Positions 7,036 through 15,922 of a stretch of DNA of 64,000 nucleotides are shown in pieces (position 1 is the first letter of the stretch; each line of letters starts with the position of its first letter). Location of the stretch: positions 56,088 to 120,087 of the forward strand of contig JAFAVK010000086.1 in NCBI GenBank assembly GCA_019242475.1, given 5' to 3'. Origin of the DNA: Acidobacteriota bacterium. GTDB taxonomy: Bacteria > Acidobacteriota > Blastocatellia > Pyrinomonadales > Pyrinomonadaceae. The notes under the pieces are model-generated. The model made no database searches and had not been told where the DNA came from. It saw only the letters and a program-made list of their open reading frames with translations. The translations under genes were made by a program, and so were the position numbers.

Positions 7036-8607
7036 CTACTTCGCGTCGGGGTGGCGTTTGAACTCAAGCTCTTTGAAGTCGAAGTCGGGGTTGGGTACGT
7101 CGATCTTCATCTCGGAGACTTTGCCCTGCGGGTCGAGGTGGAACGTGACCCAGCCGCGCGGGTACGGGTAGACGACCGACTCGCGCCACTTGATGCGGAA
7201 GGTGTCGAAGTGCCAGTGCTCCAGGTCGCCGACGTAGTCGGGCGCCGGCAGCAGGCGCACGACGAGGTGTCCGTTCTCCTCCGTCACCGTCGCGTCGCCG
7301 TACATCTGGCCGCCGTACGTGCCCGCGTAAGCCGAGAGCGGGAGCGAGGGCTTCGTGTCCGGCACGCGCGCGTCCTCGATCTTCTTCGCCTCGGCCGCGT
7401 CGCGCTCGCGCGCGGCCTTCACGCGCGCGAGGTAGTCGGCGCTCCAGTCGCGCGCGGGCGCGCCTGTGAACACGTCGAAGACCTTGTACCAGAGGAACGA
7501 TTGCAGCGGCGACTCGCTGTTGGTGAGGATGACGACGCCGAGATTCTCCTCCGGCAAAAGCGCCACGCGCGAGGTCATGCCGTCGAGGCCGCCGCTGTGC
7601 GTGACGACCTTGCGGCCGCGGTAGTCGCTCAGAAACCAGCCGAGCCCGTAAAGGTTGAAGTGGACGGTCGGGTTGAACTTCTCGGCCGACTCGCTGATTC
7701 CTGAGACGACGGTGTGCGGCGTCCACATCTCGCGCGACGCCGCGGCCGAGAAGATTCTCCTGCCCTGGTACGACCCGCGCCCGAGTTGCAGGCGCACCCA
7801 CTCGGCCATCTCCGCCGCCGAAGAGTTGATGGTCGCGGCGCCGCCGGCCGCGTCCACGTTCGCGTAGCGGATGACGCGCACCTTGCCCTCGAACTCGTTG
7901 TGCGGCGTGGCGACGTTCTGCGAAGCCGTCAACTGCTTGAAGGTCGTCACCGTGCGCGCCATGCCGAGCGGGACGAAGAACTTCTCGCGCACGTATTCGT
8001 CCCAGCTCTTCCCCGTCACGGCCGGCACGATCTCGCCCGCGGTGAGGAACATGATGTTCTGGTAGCCGTAGTGGCCGCGGAAGCCGTAAGCGGGTTTGAG
8101 GAAGCGCACGCGGCGGATGACCTCTTCGCGCGAGTAGGTCGTGTCGTACCAGAGCAGGTCGCCGCCGAAAGTGGCGAGCCCGCTGCGGTGACTCAAAAGG
8201 TCGCGCACCGTCATCTCGTGCGTGACGTAGGGGTCGTAGAGCTGGAACCAGGGCAGGTACTTCGTCACGGGGTCGTCCCACTTCAACTTCCCCTCGTCCA
8301 CGAGCGTCGCGAGCGCGGCCGACGTGAACGCCTTCGTGTTCGAGGCGACGGCGAAGAGCGTGTCCTTGTCAACGGGCTCGGGCTTCCCCAGCTCGCGCAC
8401 GCCGTAGCCCTTCGCGAAGACGACCTTGTCGTCCTTCACAATCGCCACGGAGAAGCCCGGCACGTTCCACTCGCGGCCCGCCTTCGCCGCGTACTCGTCA
8501 ATCTCCTTCAGGCGCTCTTCGAGGGTCTGCGCGAACGTCGCGTGGGAGAAGGTTAAGAGCGCGAGCAGGAGGAAGAACGGCGCGAGGCGGACGTGTCTTT
8601 GGCGCAT
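7036..8607 (-). CDS. Exported serine hydrolase, class C beta-lactamase fold
   Basis: A 523-residue protein with a signal peptide (MRQRHVRLAP, hydrophobic core, ATFAQ). The penicillin-recognising triad is visible: S89-N-T-K92 (ASNTKAF), Y182-Q-N184, and HSGG in VVTHSGGLDG. A C-terminal domain of ~110 residues (from about PSLPLSAYAGTYGG) resembles the DUF3471 beta-barrel often fused to such enzymes. Members act as esterases, D-aminopeptidases or beta-lactamases; the substrate is unknown. The start was set at 8607 rather than 8688 because the signal peptide begins there. Confidence 0.92.
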   Translation of the reverse strand: MRQRHVRLAPFFLLLALLTFSHATFAQTLEERLKEIDEYAAKAGREWNVPGFSVAIVKDDKVVFAKGYGVRELGKPEPVDKDTLFAVASNTKAFTSAALATLVDEGKLKWDDPVTKYLPWFQLYDPYVTHEMTVRDLLSHRSGLATFGGDLLWYDTTYSREEVIRRVRFLKPAYGFRGHYGYQNIMFLTAGEIVPAVTGKSWDEYVREKFFVPLGMARTVTTFKQLTASQNVATPHNEFEGKVRVIRYANVDAAGGAATINSSAAEMAEWVRLQLGRGSYQGRRIFSAAASREMWTPHTVVSGISESAEKFNPTVHFNLYGLGWFLSDYRGRKVVTHSGGLDGMTSRVALLPEENLGVVILTNSESPLQSFLWYKVFDVFTGAPARDWSADYLARVKAARERDAAEAKKIEDARVPDTKPSLPLSAYAGTYGGQMYGDATVTEENGHLVVRLLPAPDYVGDLEHWHFDTFRIKWRESVVYPYPRGWVTFHLDPQGKVSEMKIDVPNPDFDFKELEFKRHPDAK

Positions 8608-8717
8608 CTGTCGTGTGTGACCTCTTCGGCGGCTGTGGAATGTTTGAACGGGAGTTCGCCCGGCGCGCGGGCAGGCGTAATCCTCCACGAAGGCGGCGCG
8701 CGTGTCAAACGCGGCGC

Positions 8718-9761
8718 TCAGTTCCTCCCGGTCAGCGTCAGCGTCGCGCCGACGTAGTCGCCGTGGTCACCGGGGCGCAGGAAGTAGTCGCGCCCGCCGA
8801 GGCGCACGCGCAGCGTGTGCCAGTTCGTCAGGGAGTGTTTGTCGCCGCCGGGCGCGGCGTCGTCAAGGTACTCCTGCACGTCGGCGCACCTGGGCTCGAT
8901 GACCCTCTCGACTTTAAAGATGCCGTTGTTGAAGTCGTCGCCCCTGACGTACCTGAGGAAGACCACGCCGACATCGTGCCCCGAGTCGGTGAGCCTGAAC
9001 ATGAGCTGGACGCCATCGTATCGGTGTTCCACGACGTGATGGTATTCGTCGGCCCTCACGACGGGCACGTCGTAAGCGCCCGTCTCGACCCGCGCCACCC
9101 CGCCGAGCGAGTCCGGCGTGTAGCGCCGCACACACCCCTCGAAGTCGCGCCCGAAGAGTTCATACCTGATGGCGAAGTTCGCCGCGACGCAGAGCGCGAG
9201 CACGGCGGCGACGGCCGCGGCCTTGCGGGGCCACGTCCCGAGGAACGAGCGCAAGGCGGCGACGATTTTCTCGAACAGCGCGTCGCGCCCGCGGACTAGT
9301 TTGACGAGGCGCGCTACGTCGTAGTCCCAACGGTTGTCGCTCAGCTCGATGGCCTGGCGGAACGCCAGGGCTCTGATCGCTTCCGGCAGCTCTTCGGCCT
9401 TCGGCATCCGCGCGCCGCCGAGCAGCAGGGGGATGATCTTGACCCCCCGCGCGAGCGCCGCCGTTATCTCACGGCTCACGAGGTCGTCGGAGTTTTGCAG
9501 GCTCCCCGCCGTCTTCAGCCAGTCGGGGCTGATGAGCAGGAGAAACACGTCGCAGTCTTCGACGGCGTTGCGGATGGTTTCGGGGAAGGCTTCGCCCGCC
9601 TCGATGTCGTCCACGTCGCGGAAGACTTCGAACCCGGCGCGCGTCAGCTCGTCTTTGAGCAGGCGCGCCGAAGGCGTGTCGAAGCGGCGGCGGTAGCTGA
9701 TGAACAGCCGCAGCCGCGCGCCGGGGCGGCGGGGGGAAGAGTGTGTGCGGCCGTTCTCCAT
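8718..9761 (-). CDS. TIR-domain protein with a membrane helix and extra-cytoplasmic domain
   Basis: A 347-residue protein. An N-terminal TIR domain covers about residues 17-155 (LFISYRRRFD, FEVFRDVDDIEAGEAF, VFLLLISPDWL, SREITAAL). E98 sits where the NAD-cleaving glutamate of catalytic TIR domains is found. One membrane helix follows at about 180-198. The ~145-residue C-terminal domain is unrecognised, rich in beta-type sequence, with two Cys (FEGC, EPRC), and is probably outside the membrane. Bacterial TIR domains often make NAD-derived signals or deplete NAD in defence. The gene lies 34 bases downstream of the 968-residue exported protein on the same strand. Confidence 0.88.
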   Translation of the reverse strand: MENGRTHSSPRRPGARLRLFISYRRRFDTPSARLLKDELTRAGFEVFRDVDDIEAGEAFPETIRNAVEDCDVFLLLISPDWLKTAGSLQNSDDLVSREITAALARGVKIIPLLLGGARMPKAEELPEAIRALAFRQAIELSDNRWDYDVARLVKLVRGRDALFEKIVAALRSFLGTWPRKAAAVAAVLALCVAANFAIRYELFGRDFEGCVRRYTPDSLGGVARVETGAYDVPVVRADEYHHVVEHRYDGVQLMFRLTDSGHDVGVVFLRYVRGDDFNNGIFKVERVIEPRCADVQEYLDDAAPGGDKHSLTNWHTLRVRLGGRDYFLRPGDHGDYVGATLTLTGRN

Positions 9762-9795
9762 GAGTGCCGCCTTGTGTGGACTGTGGGCGCCGGGC

Positions 9796-12702
9796 TTATT
9801 TGCGTTTCACGACGAGGACTGCGTGGAGGCCATCCTCCTTGAAGGTGAGCGTGCCCGTCAAGTCCGTCAAGCGTCGCATCGTGCGGCCGGCCGGGCTCTC
9901 GTCGGAAGGGGCGACGGGCTGGCGCGGCTCGGCGGCCGTGCCGTGGACGCTGCAAGAGACCTGCCGGCCGTCCGCCGAGACGTGGTACGTGCCGCCCTCG
10001 GGGCAGGCGAAGCGCGCGCCCGCGAGCCTCTCGGCCAGCTCGACCGTCGCGCGGTCGAGCGCCTCGCCCGCCGGCGCGTCCGTCCCCGCGGTGAGGGCGC
10101 GCGCCGCGTCCGCGAGCGGCCCGAGGTTGTTGAGGCAAGCCTCGCGTTCGTTCTCGGCCCAGGCGCGGTTGTAGTCGGGCAGCACCTCGTTCCAGTTCCC
10201 GGCGCGCACACGCGCGAGCGCGTGGCCGCTCAGGTCTTCGTCAGAGGCCGCCGCGGGCGCCGCCTGTGTGTTGAGGGCGGCAAGCTCTTCGAGGATGAAA
10301 GGCTTCGTGGCGACGTAGAGGCCGCGGCCGATGCGCGCCCAATAGAAGCTCACGCGCGCCGGCGCGAAACGCACGCCGAAGGCGCGCGCCTGCTCGCCCG
10401 TCGCCAGCTTGTACTTGTAGAAGTCGTACTCGAAATCGAACCAGCGGCCGCGCCGCTCGTTGCGCGCGGCCTGCGAGAACGCCGCGTCCGACCAGCTCAG
10501 ATAGTCGTCCACGACCTTCTCGTCGGCGATGGGGAAGGAGAGGTAGACCGGCGAGTTGAGCGAGAGCAGGCCGAGCGTGATCAAAGACTCATCGCCGCCC
10601 ACGATGTTGCCGCCGCGCCCGACGCCGCTCGACGCCATCATCCCGATGAGCCAGGGCGCGTTCAGCTCAAATGGCGGGCGCGAGTCGTAGACGTGGATTC
10701 CCAACTGGTTGCCGAGCCCTTCCGAGAGCAGCCCGTAAGTCTTCGCGCGCGCGTCGCCGCCGCCGGGAAAACCGAACGGGAGGTCGAAGAGGTCTTCGGG
10801 CGAGTTCGGTCGCCGCGCGTCCTCGGCGCGCAGCTCCCTGACGAGCTGCTCCTTGTTGAGCCGGAGCCCGGCGCTGAAGATGTTGCGGCGCGGGACGGGG
10901 AGCCCGTCGAGCTGTTCGGGCGCGCCGCCGAGCACGCGCGCGAGCCCCGTGTAGACCGTGTTGTCGATGAGCGGCAGGACGACCGTCTCGACGCGCAGCT
11001 CTTCGGGCGCGACCTTCAGGCGGAAGGCGATGGGGTCGAAGTACGTGCGCCAGTATTGGTTGTACTCGGCGACGAACGCCCTGTACTCGTCGGCCTCTTC
11101 GCCCGAAACTTCGGCGACGGGCGCCTCGATGTTCGGCGTCAGGCGCAGGGCGTGGCCGTGGCGCGAGCAGGCGCCGGCCGTGCCGTCGGCGGAGAGAGAA
11201 TAATGTCCGCCGTCGGGGCAGGAGAGCGCGCCCTCGCCGAAGAGGCCGGGCGCGGCGCCGGAGTCGCGCAGCTCTTCGAGCGACTTGGGCGCGCGGCCGT
11301 GCTCGGTGCGGAAGAGGAGCGCGGCGTGGCCGATCATGCGTAGTTGGTTGTAGCAGAGCAGGCGCCGCCGCTCCGTGAGCTTGACGGCCGGCCCCATGAG
11401 GCGGCGGACGAACGGGTCGGAGAGGTAGACGAAGCCGTCCTCGCGCGCGTCGCCCCGCGGCATGAGCGTGCGGACGTATGCGAACTCCGCGGTGTCGCCG
11501 AGGCGGCGGACGGCGCGTCCCTGCGCGTCTTTGCCTTTGATCGCTTCGACGATGCGCTTGAAGGCCGCGAGCGAGTTGCTGCGGACGTGCAGCCCTTCTT
11601 CGGGGTAGGCGGAGACGACGCTGATGTCGCGCTCGGGCGTCTGCAATTGTGTGTACTCGACGCCGAGGTATTCGCCCGTCTCGCGGCGCGCGTCGGGGCG
11701 CGCTTTGGCGGCGTCGTCGATGAAGCCGTCCATGCGGCCGCGGAAGAGGAGCGGCTGTTTGACGCGGAAGAGGAGGGTCACGTCGCTGCCCTCGCGGACG
11801 AAGGGGTCGCTCCCGGCGACGGCGACTTCGTCCACGACGAGGTCGTAGAAGGGGCGCGTGCGCGGGTCTGTCTCGACGGCGAGCTGGCGCTTGAGCCGCT
11901 CGCCCACGTCGAGCGTCGTGGTGTCACGGAAAGCCTGGTTGGAGAGGTGCGAGCCCCAGAGGTCGCCCGCCTCGAAGGCGTCGAGCAGCTTGGTCAGCGC
12001 GCGGAACTCCGCGAAGTAGAAGTCCTCGGGCACCGCGCGCGCGAGCGGGGAGATTTCGGGCCTGCGGCCGGCGAGCATCTTCTCCCAGGGGTGGCTCTTG
12101 ATGTCGGGGCCTGCGAGCGCCGAGACCTGCACGGGGCCTTGCGTGCGCGGCTGCTCCGGCTCGCGCCCTTCCATCATGGCATTGAAGCGCGCGTCGTCGG
12201 CGTTCACGTTGCCGGCGGCGCGCGGCGTGGGGGCCTGGCTACGCGTGCGCGTCCGACGTTTTCCGGGGGGCGGCGCCACGCCCTTGTTCGCGTTCCCTGC
12301 GCTCCGGTTGAGCGACGCGCCCGGTTGCACGCGCACGGGCGTCACGGAGCGCATGGCGTCGAGCTGCAAGCTCTCCTGCACGGCGAGCGCGCCGGTGAAG
12401 AGGCCGAAGAGGTCTGTGCCCCTGCGCCGCGTGTCGCGCACGTCGGCGTCGGTGCCGGCGAGGCTTCGGACGCGCGGCTCGAACTCGTCGAAGCGCCCGG
12501 CGCGGCGCGCGAGTTGGAGGACGACGTATTGCAGGTAGGCGTCGCGCGGCTGGAGCGAGAGCGCGGCGACGGCCTCTTCGAGCGTCCAGGCTTGGCGCGT
12601 GGCGGCGGCGTCGCGGTTCTGCGCGCGGGACGTGAAGAGCGCGGGGAGGAGGAGCAGGGCGGCGGCGAGACAGCAGGCGGCGGCCTTCAGGCGGGGGTTC
12701 AT
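9796..12702 (-). CDS. Large exported protein of unknown function (968 aa)
   Basis: A signal peptide (MNPRLKAAACCLAAALLLLP ... TSRAQ) precedes a long, mostly soluble chain I cannot place in a family. GGAGAG lies 5 bases before the ATG. Residues ~130-175 are a low-complexity Pro/Arg/Thr linker. Two copies of a cysteine motif occur, near residues 500-520 (CPDGGHYSLSADG ... CSRHG) and 905-930 (CPEGGTYHVSADG ... CSVHG). Similar CP-GG-Y...CS-HG endings are known at the C-terminus of some type IV pilins and pseudopilins. An RGG/KGKDAQG region and several globular stretches lie between. It is followed by the TIR gene with a 34-base gap. Confidence 0.8.
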   Translation of the reverse strand: MNPRLKAAACCLAAALLLLPALFTSRAQNRDAAATRQAWTLEEAVAALSLQPRDAYLQYVVLQLARRAGRFDEFEPRVRSLAGTDADVRDTRRRGTDLFGLFTGALAVQESLQLDAMRSVTPVRVQPGASLNRSAGNANKGVAPPPGKRRTRTRSQAPTPRAAGNVNADDARFNAMMEGREPEQPRTQGPVQVSALAGPDIKSHPWEKMLAGRRPEISPLARAVPEDFYFAEFRALTKLLDAFEAGDLWGSHLSNQAFRDTTTLDVGERLKRQLAVETDPRTRPFYDLVVDEVAVAGSDPFVREGSDVTLLFRVKQPLLFRGRMDGFIDDAAKARPDARRETGEYLGVEYTQLQTPERDISVVSAYPEEGLHVRSNSLAAFKRIVEAIKGKDAQGRAVRRLGDTAEFAYVRTLMPRGDAREDGFVYLSDPFVRRLMGPAVKLTERRRLLCYNQLRMIGHAALLFRTEHGRAPKSLEELRDSGAAPGLFGEGALSCPDGGHYSLSADGTAGACSRHGHALRLTPNIEAPVAEVSGEEADEYRAFVAEYNQYWRTYFDPIAFRLKVAPEELRVETVVLPLIDNTVYTGLARVLGGAPEQLDGLPVPRRNIFSAGLRLNKEQLVRELRAEDARRPNSPEDLFDLPFGFPGGGDARAKTYGLLSEGLGNQLGIHVYDSRPPFELNAPWLIGMMASSGVGRGGNIVGGDESLITLGLLSLNSPVYLSFPIADEKVVDDYLSWSDAAFSQAARNERRGRWFDFEYDFYKYKLATGEQARAFGVRFAPARVSFYWARIGRGLYVATKPFILEELAALNTQAAPAAASDEDLSGHALARVRAGNWNEVLPDYNRAWAENEREACLNNLGPLADAARALTAGTDAPAGEALDRATVELAERLAGARFACPEGGTYHVSADGRQVSCSVHGTAAEPRQPVAPSDESPAGRTMRRLTDLTGTLTFKEDGLHAVLVVKRK

Positions 12703-12775
12703 AGGTGCTCTCCTGTCGAAGCGTTGGCGCGGGACTATTCGAGCATATCATGACCGCTATGCCGTCGAAGAAGAG

Positions 12776-12816
12776 AAAAGGCGGCGCGCTCTTAACGTGA
12801 GCGCGCCGCCTTTGTT
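12776..12816. terminator. Bidirectional intrinsic terminator
   Basis: A 12-bp perfect GC-rich stem (12780-12791 with 12799-12810) with a 7-base loop, flanked by A-run and T-run on opposite sides so that both strands read stem then U-run. It lies 23 bases after the stop of the GWxTD gene (minus strand), so it most likely ends that transcript and insulates the 968-residue gene. Confidence 0.85.
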
Positions 12817-12838
12817 TGCGGGTGAGTTGTCGAAGGTC

Positions 12839-14485
12839 TTACTTGTCGGCCGTGACCGTGAACTTCTGCGAGGGCATGAGCGACTGGCCGGAGACCTTGT
12901 CGCGGACGCGGACGACGATCTCGTACTCGCCGGGGGCGAGGTTGTTGGTCGGGAGCAGGCGGGCGAGGGTCAGGCGCTCCCCGGCGTCGGAGTTGCCGCG
13001 CCAGTCCTCGGCCTGCTTGAAGACCTCCTTGCCGTCCTTCGTGAGCACGTACTCCACATCAACCGCGGGCCGCAGCGTCGTCTGGTCGATGCCGGCGTTG
13101 TAGACCTGCATGTAAATCCCGACGTCCTGGCCGCGCTTGTAGACGCCCGAGACGTTCGGCAGAACCTTGTAGGGGCCGATGGCGAACATGCCCGGGAGCT
13201 GGTCGTTCAGCGCCTGGAGCTTCATCGCGAGCACGAGCGTGGAGGTGGAGAGCTTCTCGGGCGTGAACTTGGGCACCTCGAAGCCGATGGCCTTGACCGT
13301 GGTCGCGCCCGTGTTCACGTCGCGGATGAGCAGGTCAACCTTGTAGTTGCCGGGCGCGAGCGGGAGCACGCGCTGGTAAGCCGACTTGCGCTCCTTGAGC
13401 GTGGTCAGCTCCTGGACGGTGGCCGTCGTCGTGACGGGGTCTTCGAAGCTCGTCACGCGGCGGCCCGAGAGGTTCGTCACGCGGCCGTAGATGTTGAGGC
13501 GCGCCGTCTGGATGCCGCTGCCGTCGTCCTTGAACTGGAGGTCGTTGTTGTCGGTCTGGATGGTGATGGCCGTCATCACACGCTCGTCCGAGGCGCGGTA
13601 GAAGTCCACCTTGGTCGCCACGTCGAGGGCGGCCGTGTCCTCGGCGCCGGTGCCGGTCGTGGCGAGCAGGCTCTTCTCCAGCACGTCGTTGACCTGCGGC
13701 GGCTTCTGCAAGTCGGTGTAGAGGATGAGGCGCGAGAACGGGCTGTCCTGCTCGCGCGCGCCGGGGCCGGTGTAGCCGAAGGCGCCGCGGTTGGCGACGC
13801 GGTCGGCCTTGTCGGCGAGCCCGAGCTGCTCCATCAGCGTCAGGCCGGCGCCGGGGATGTTGAGCATCGCGTCCTTCTCGTCGGGCGAGCGGGCGATGCG
13901 GTACTCGCCGGTACCGGTCGGGTCAACGAACTCGATCTCGATGCCGGAGCCGATGCCGGGCAGGTAGCGGTAGAACCAGATTTCGAACGGGTAGGTCGTG
14001 GTGTCGCCGCCGCCCTCGTAGGAGGGGCGCTCGTAAGAGCCGCCCGAGGGGTGCGACTCCTTCTCGTGCGGCGGGCCGTACATGATGTAGATGCGGCCGC
14101 GGTCGGTCTTCCAGCCGGGGACGCCGGAGGCGAAGTGCTGGTTGGCGTAGGCCACGCGCTCGTAGTGCTCTTCGAGGTACTCGTTGATCTCCGTGTCCGG
14201 GTCGGGGTCGCGGCGGCGCCAGAAGGCTTCGATGAACTGCTCGCGCTCGGCGTCGGTCGTGAGCTTCTTCCATGCCTTCTTCTCCTCGTCGGTGATGATG
14301 TAGGCAACGTCCTCGTCGATCCACTTCTTGAACATGTTCGACTTCTCTTTTTTGACGTTGCGCTCGCGCTCGGGCACGTCCTGCGGGTCGGCGGCCTTCT
14401 TCTTCTGCGCGTGCGCAGCGGGGGCGGCCGTGAAGAGCAGGGAAAGGGCTAGGGCCAGAGCACGCGTCCTCTGTTGACGGGCCAT
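12839..14485 (-). CDS. GWxTD domain-containing exported protein
   Basis: A 548-residue protein with a signal peptide (MARQQRTRALALALSLLF, ending AAHAQ). The GWxTD motif lies in SGVPGWKTDRGRIYIMYGPP, preceded by the typical helix FIEAFWRRRDPDPDTE. After it come beta-rich stretches, ending in VTVSGQSL-type sandwich sequence. GWxTD proteins are common in Acidobacteriota and relatives, exported, and of unknown molecular role. The ATG at 14485 is preferred over 14515 because the basic start of the signal peptide is there. A sigma70-like promoter and a ~140-base structured leader precede it, and a strong terminator follows, so it is probably monocistronic. Confidence 0.88.
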   Translation of the reverse strand: MARQQRTRALALALSLLFTAAPAAHAQKKKAADPQDVPERERNVKKEKSNMFKKWIDEDVAYIITDEEKKAWKKLTTDAEREQFIEAFWRRRDPDPDTEINEYLEEHYERVAYANQHFASGVPGWKTDRGRIYIMYGPPHEKESHPSGGSYERPSYEGGGDTTTYPFEIWFYRYLPGIGSGIEIEFVDPTGTGEYRIARSPDEKDAMLNIPGAGLTLMEQLGLADKADRVANRGAFGYTGPGAREQDSPFSRLILYTDLQKPPQVNDVLEKSLLATTGTGAEDTAALDVATKVDFYRASDERVMTAITIQTDNNDLQFKDDGSGIQTARLNIYGRVTNLSGRRVTSFEDPVTTTATVQELTTLKERKSAYQRVLPLAPGNYKVDLLIRDVNTGATTVKAIGFEVPKFTPEKLSTSTLVLAMKLQALNDQLPGMFAIGPYKVLPNVSGVYKRGQDVGIYMQVYNAGIDQTTLRPAVDVEYVLTKDGKEVFKQAEDWRGNSDAGERLTLARLLPTNNLAPGEYEIVVRVRDKVSGQSLMPSQKFTVTADK

Positions 14486-14546
14486 CGCTTTAGAACTCCT
14501 GTTCGGCTGGGACAAAAGAATTTTACGGTTTACCTGTCGGGGCGGT

Positions 14547-14629
14547 CGCGAAAAGGGCGACGCCTGAGAAGCCGCCGGGGCCAGTCGCCTCCGGGGGCTT
14601 AAACCCAGTCATCGCCGCAACTTTCGCGC
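14547..14629 (-). ncRNA. Structured 5' leader of the GWxTD gene
   Basis: Immediately after the predicted transcription start, 14621-14629 (GCGCGAAAG on the minus strand) can pair with 14547-14555 (CTTTTCGCG). Next, 14610-14616 pairs with 14556-14562 (GGCGATG with CGTCGCC). A third hairpin is built from AAGCC...GGCTT with a CCCGG/CCGG extension (about 14570-14602). Together these fold into one long, closed leader of ~80 nt upstream of the ribosome-binding site. It matches no riboswitch class I know. It may be regulatory or may simply stabilise the message. Confidence 0.4.
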
Positions 14630-14631
14630 AG

Positions 14632-14661
14632 ATTTTAGGCCCTCCACGGAGACACAGTCAA
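14632..14661 (-). promoter_or_regulatory. Sigma70-like promoter for the GWxTD gene
   Basis: On the minus strand TTGACT (14661-14656), an 18-base spacer and TAAAAT (14637-14632). The expected start near 14625 falls at the first base of the leader stem, 140 bases before the ATG at 14485. Confidence 0.6.
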
Positions 14662-14738
14662 GATGCGCCGGGGGGGCGTCCCGGTTGCCTGTCGGACGCC
14701 TTTTAAAGTCCCCCGAAAAGACCCCGCCGGCGCATCTT
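14660..14738. repeat. 79-bp inverted repeat between tatC and the GWxTD gene
   Basis: AAGATGCGCCGG (14660-14671) pairs with CCGGCGCATCTT (14727-14738). Inside, GGCGTCC and GGACGCC form a second hairpin. It lies about 60 bases beyond the tatC stop and overlaps the -35 of the GWxTD promoter, so it could end the tat transcript or be another REPIN-type element. This, the promoter and the leader account for the 315-base gene-free stretch 14486-14800. Confidence 0.55.
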
Positions 14739-14800
14739 TCACACATGATTACCGCCGCCGCGCCGTTGGATACGCCCGCCGGAATTTTCAATTTTCCCGC

Positions 14801-15871
14801 TCACTCGACGGTGCGCGGGCGCGCGAAGAGCCAGGCGATGAGGATGGAGATGAGGTAGAGGACGAACATCGGGGCGGCGAAGAGCATCATGTTGGGGATG
14901 TCGTTGGTGGGCGAGAGCACGGCCGCGGCGACGAGGATGACGACCGTCGAAATCCGCCAGTGCGAGACGAGGAAGCGCGCGTCCACCAGCCCGATGCGCG
15001 CGAGCACGTAGGTGATGGCCGGCATCTGGAAGACCACGCCCATCGCCAAAAGGACGATGATCACGAAGTCGAAGTAGTCCGAGGCGTTGAGGAAGAGGCG
15101 GAAGTCCGACCCGATCCCCAGAAGGTACGTGATGGCCGGCGGGAAGAGGATGTAGTAGGCGAAGGCCGCGCCCGCCACGAACGACAGACTCGACATCAGC
15201 ACGAAGGGCATCGCCCAGCCGCGCTCGTGCGGGTAGAGCCCCGGCGAGATGAAGGCCCAGATTTGCCACAACAGGAACGGCACCGCGAGGCAGACCGCCG
15301 CGTAGAGCGAGACCTGTAGGTAAAGAGAGAACGGCTCGACCGCCGTGTGCACGACCAGCTTGTCGTTCTCGTTCGGGACGCCGCTGTCCTTCGCCTGGAA
15401 GTCCAGGGGCAGCCGCACGCCCTTCGGGATGACGTTGGGGCCGGCGAAGAGCGCCTCGTCGGTGAAGACGCCGGGCTGCCCGTCCGGCCCCCGCGCGACG
15501 CGCACCGCGACCGACGCGCCCGGCGGGACGACGCTCTTCCCGAGCTTCGTCGTCTCCTCGAAGACGTAGCGGCCGGTGTCGCCCTCCTTGATGCTGCTGA
15601 GCGGGAGAATCCCCTCGCCGCCCGTCAGACCTTGCAGGGGGACGGGGCGCTGCGAGGCTTCGGCCAGCGCGCGGCGCATGGGCGCGGCGAGGAAGTTGTA
15701 GATGCGGTCGGAGACGAACCAGCAGACGACGAGCGCGACGAAGATGAAGATGACGGAGCGGATGATGCGGCGGCGCAGCTCGTCGAGGTGTTCGAGGAAA
15801 GACATCTGGCCGCCGAGCTGGCGACCTTCCTGCTGTTCGTCCTCGCCGCCGTCAATAAGGGTCGAAGCCAT
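14801..15871 (-). CDS. tatC: Sec-independent protein translocase TatC with enlarged first periplasmic loop
   Basis: A 356-residue polytopic protein, the receptor of the twin-arginine translocase that exports folded proteins. The amphipathic start MSFLEHLDELRRR at residues 23-35 carries the conserved Glu. TM1 is at about 36-58. Later come EPFSLYLQVSLY, the conserved YPHERGWA loop with the second signal-recognition Glu, and the remaining helices. The first periplasmic loop (about 63-178) is ~115 residues, against roughly 30 in E. coli TatC. It has the look of a small beta-rich or PASTA-like domain (SVVPPGASVAVRVA). The ATG at 15871 adds a 22-residue acidic lead; the ATG at 15805 is an alternative. 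It follows the TatA/B gene by ~50 bases. Confidence 0.95.
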   Translation of the reverse strand: MASTLIDGGEDEQQEGRQLGGQMSFLEHLDELRRRIIRSVIFIFVALVVCWFVSDRIYNFLAAPMRRALAEASQRPVPLQGLTGGEGILPLSSIKEGDTGRYVFEETTKLGKSVVPPGASVAVRVARGPDGQPGVFTDEALFAGPNVIPKGVRLPLDFQAKDSGVPNENDKLVVHTAVEPFSLYLQVSLYAAVCLAVPFLLWQIWAFISPGLYPHERGWAMPFVLMSSLSFVAGAAFAYYILFPPAITYLLGIGSDFRLFLNASDYFDFVIIVLLAMGVVFQMPAITYVLARIGLVDARFLVSHWRISTVVILVAAAVLSPTNDIPNMMLFAAPMFVLYLISILIAWLFARPRTVE

Positions 15872-15922
15872 CTCGTCGCTCGGGGTCTACTCGAAACTGT
15901 CGGGGAAATGACGCGCGCCGCT

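Noticed and set aside
9700..14452. Several long plus-strand frames opposite the 968-residue and GWxTD genes
   Set aside because: They have low-complexity, Arg/Ala/Glu-rich translations and no start signals. The minus-strand frames have signal peptides, ribosome-binding sites and, for GWxTD, a known motif.
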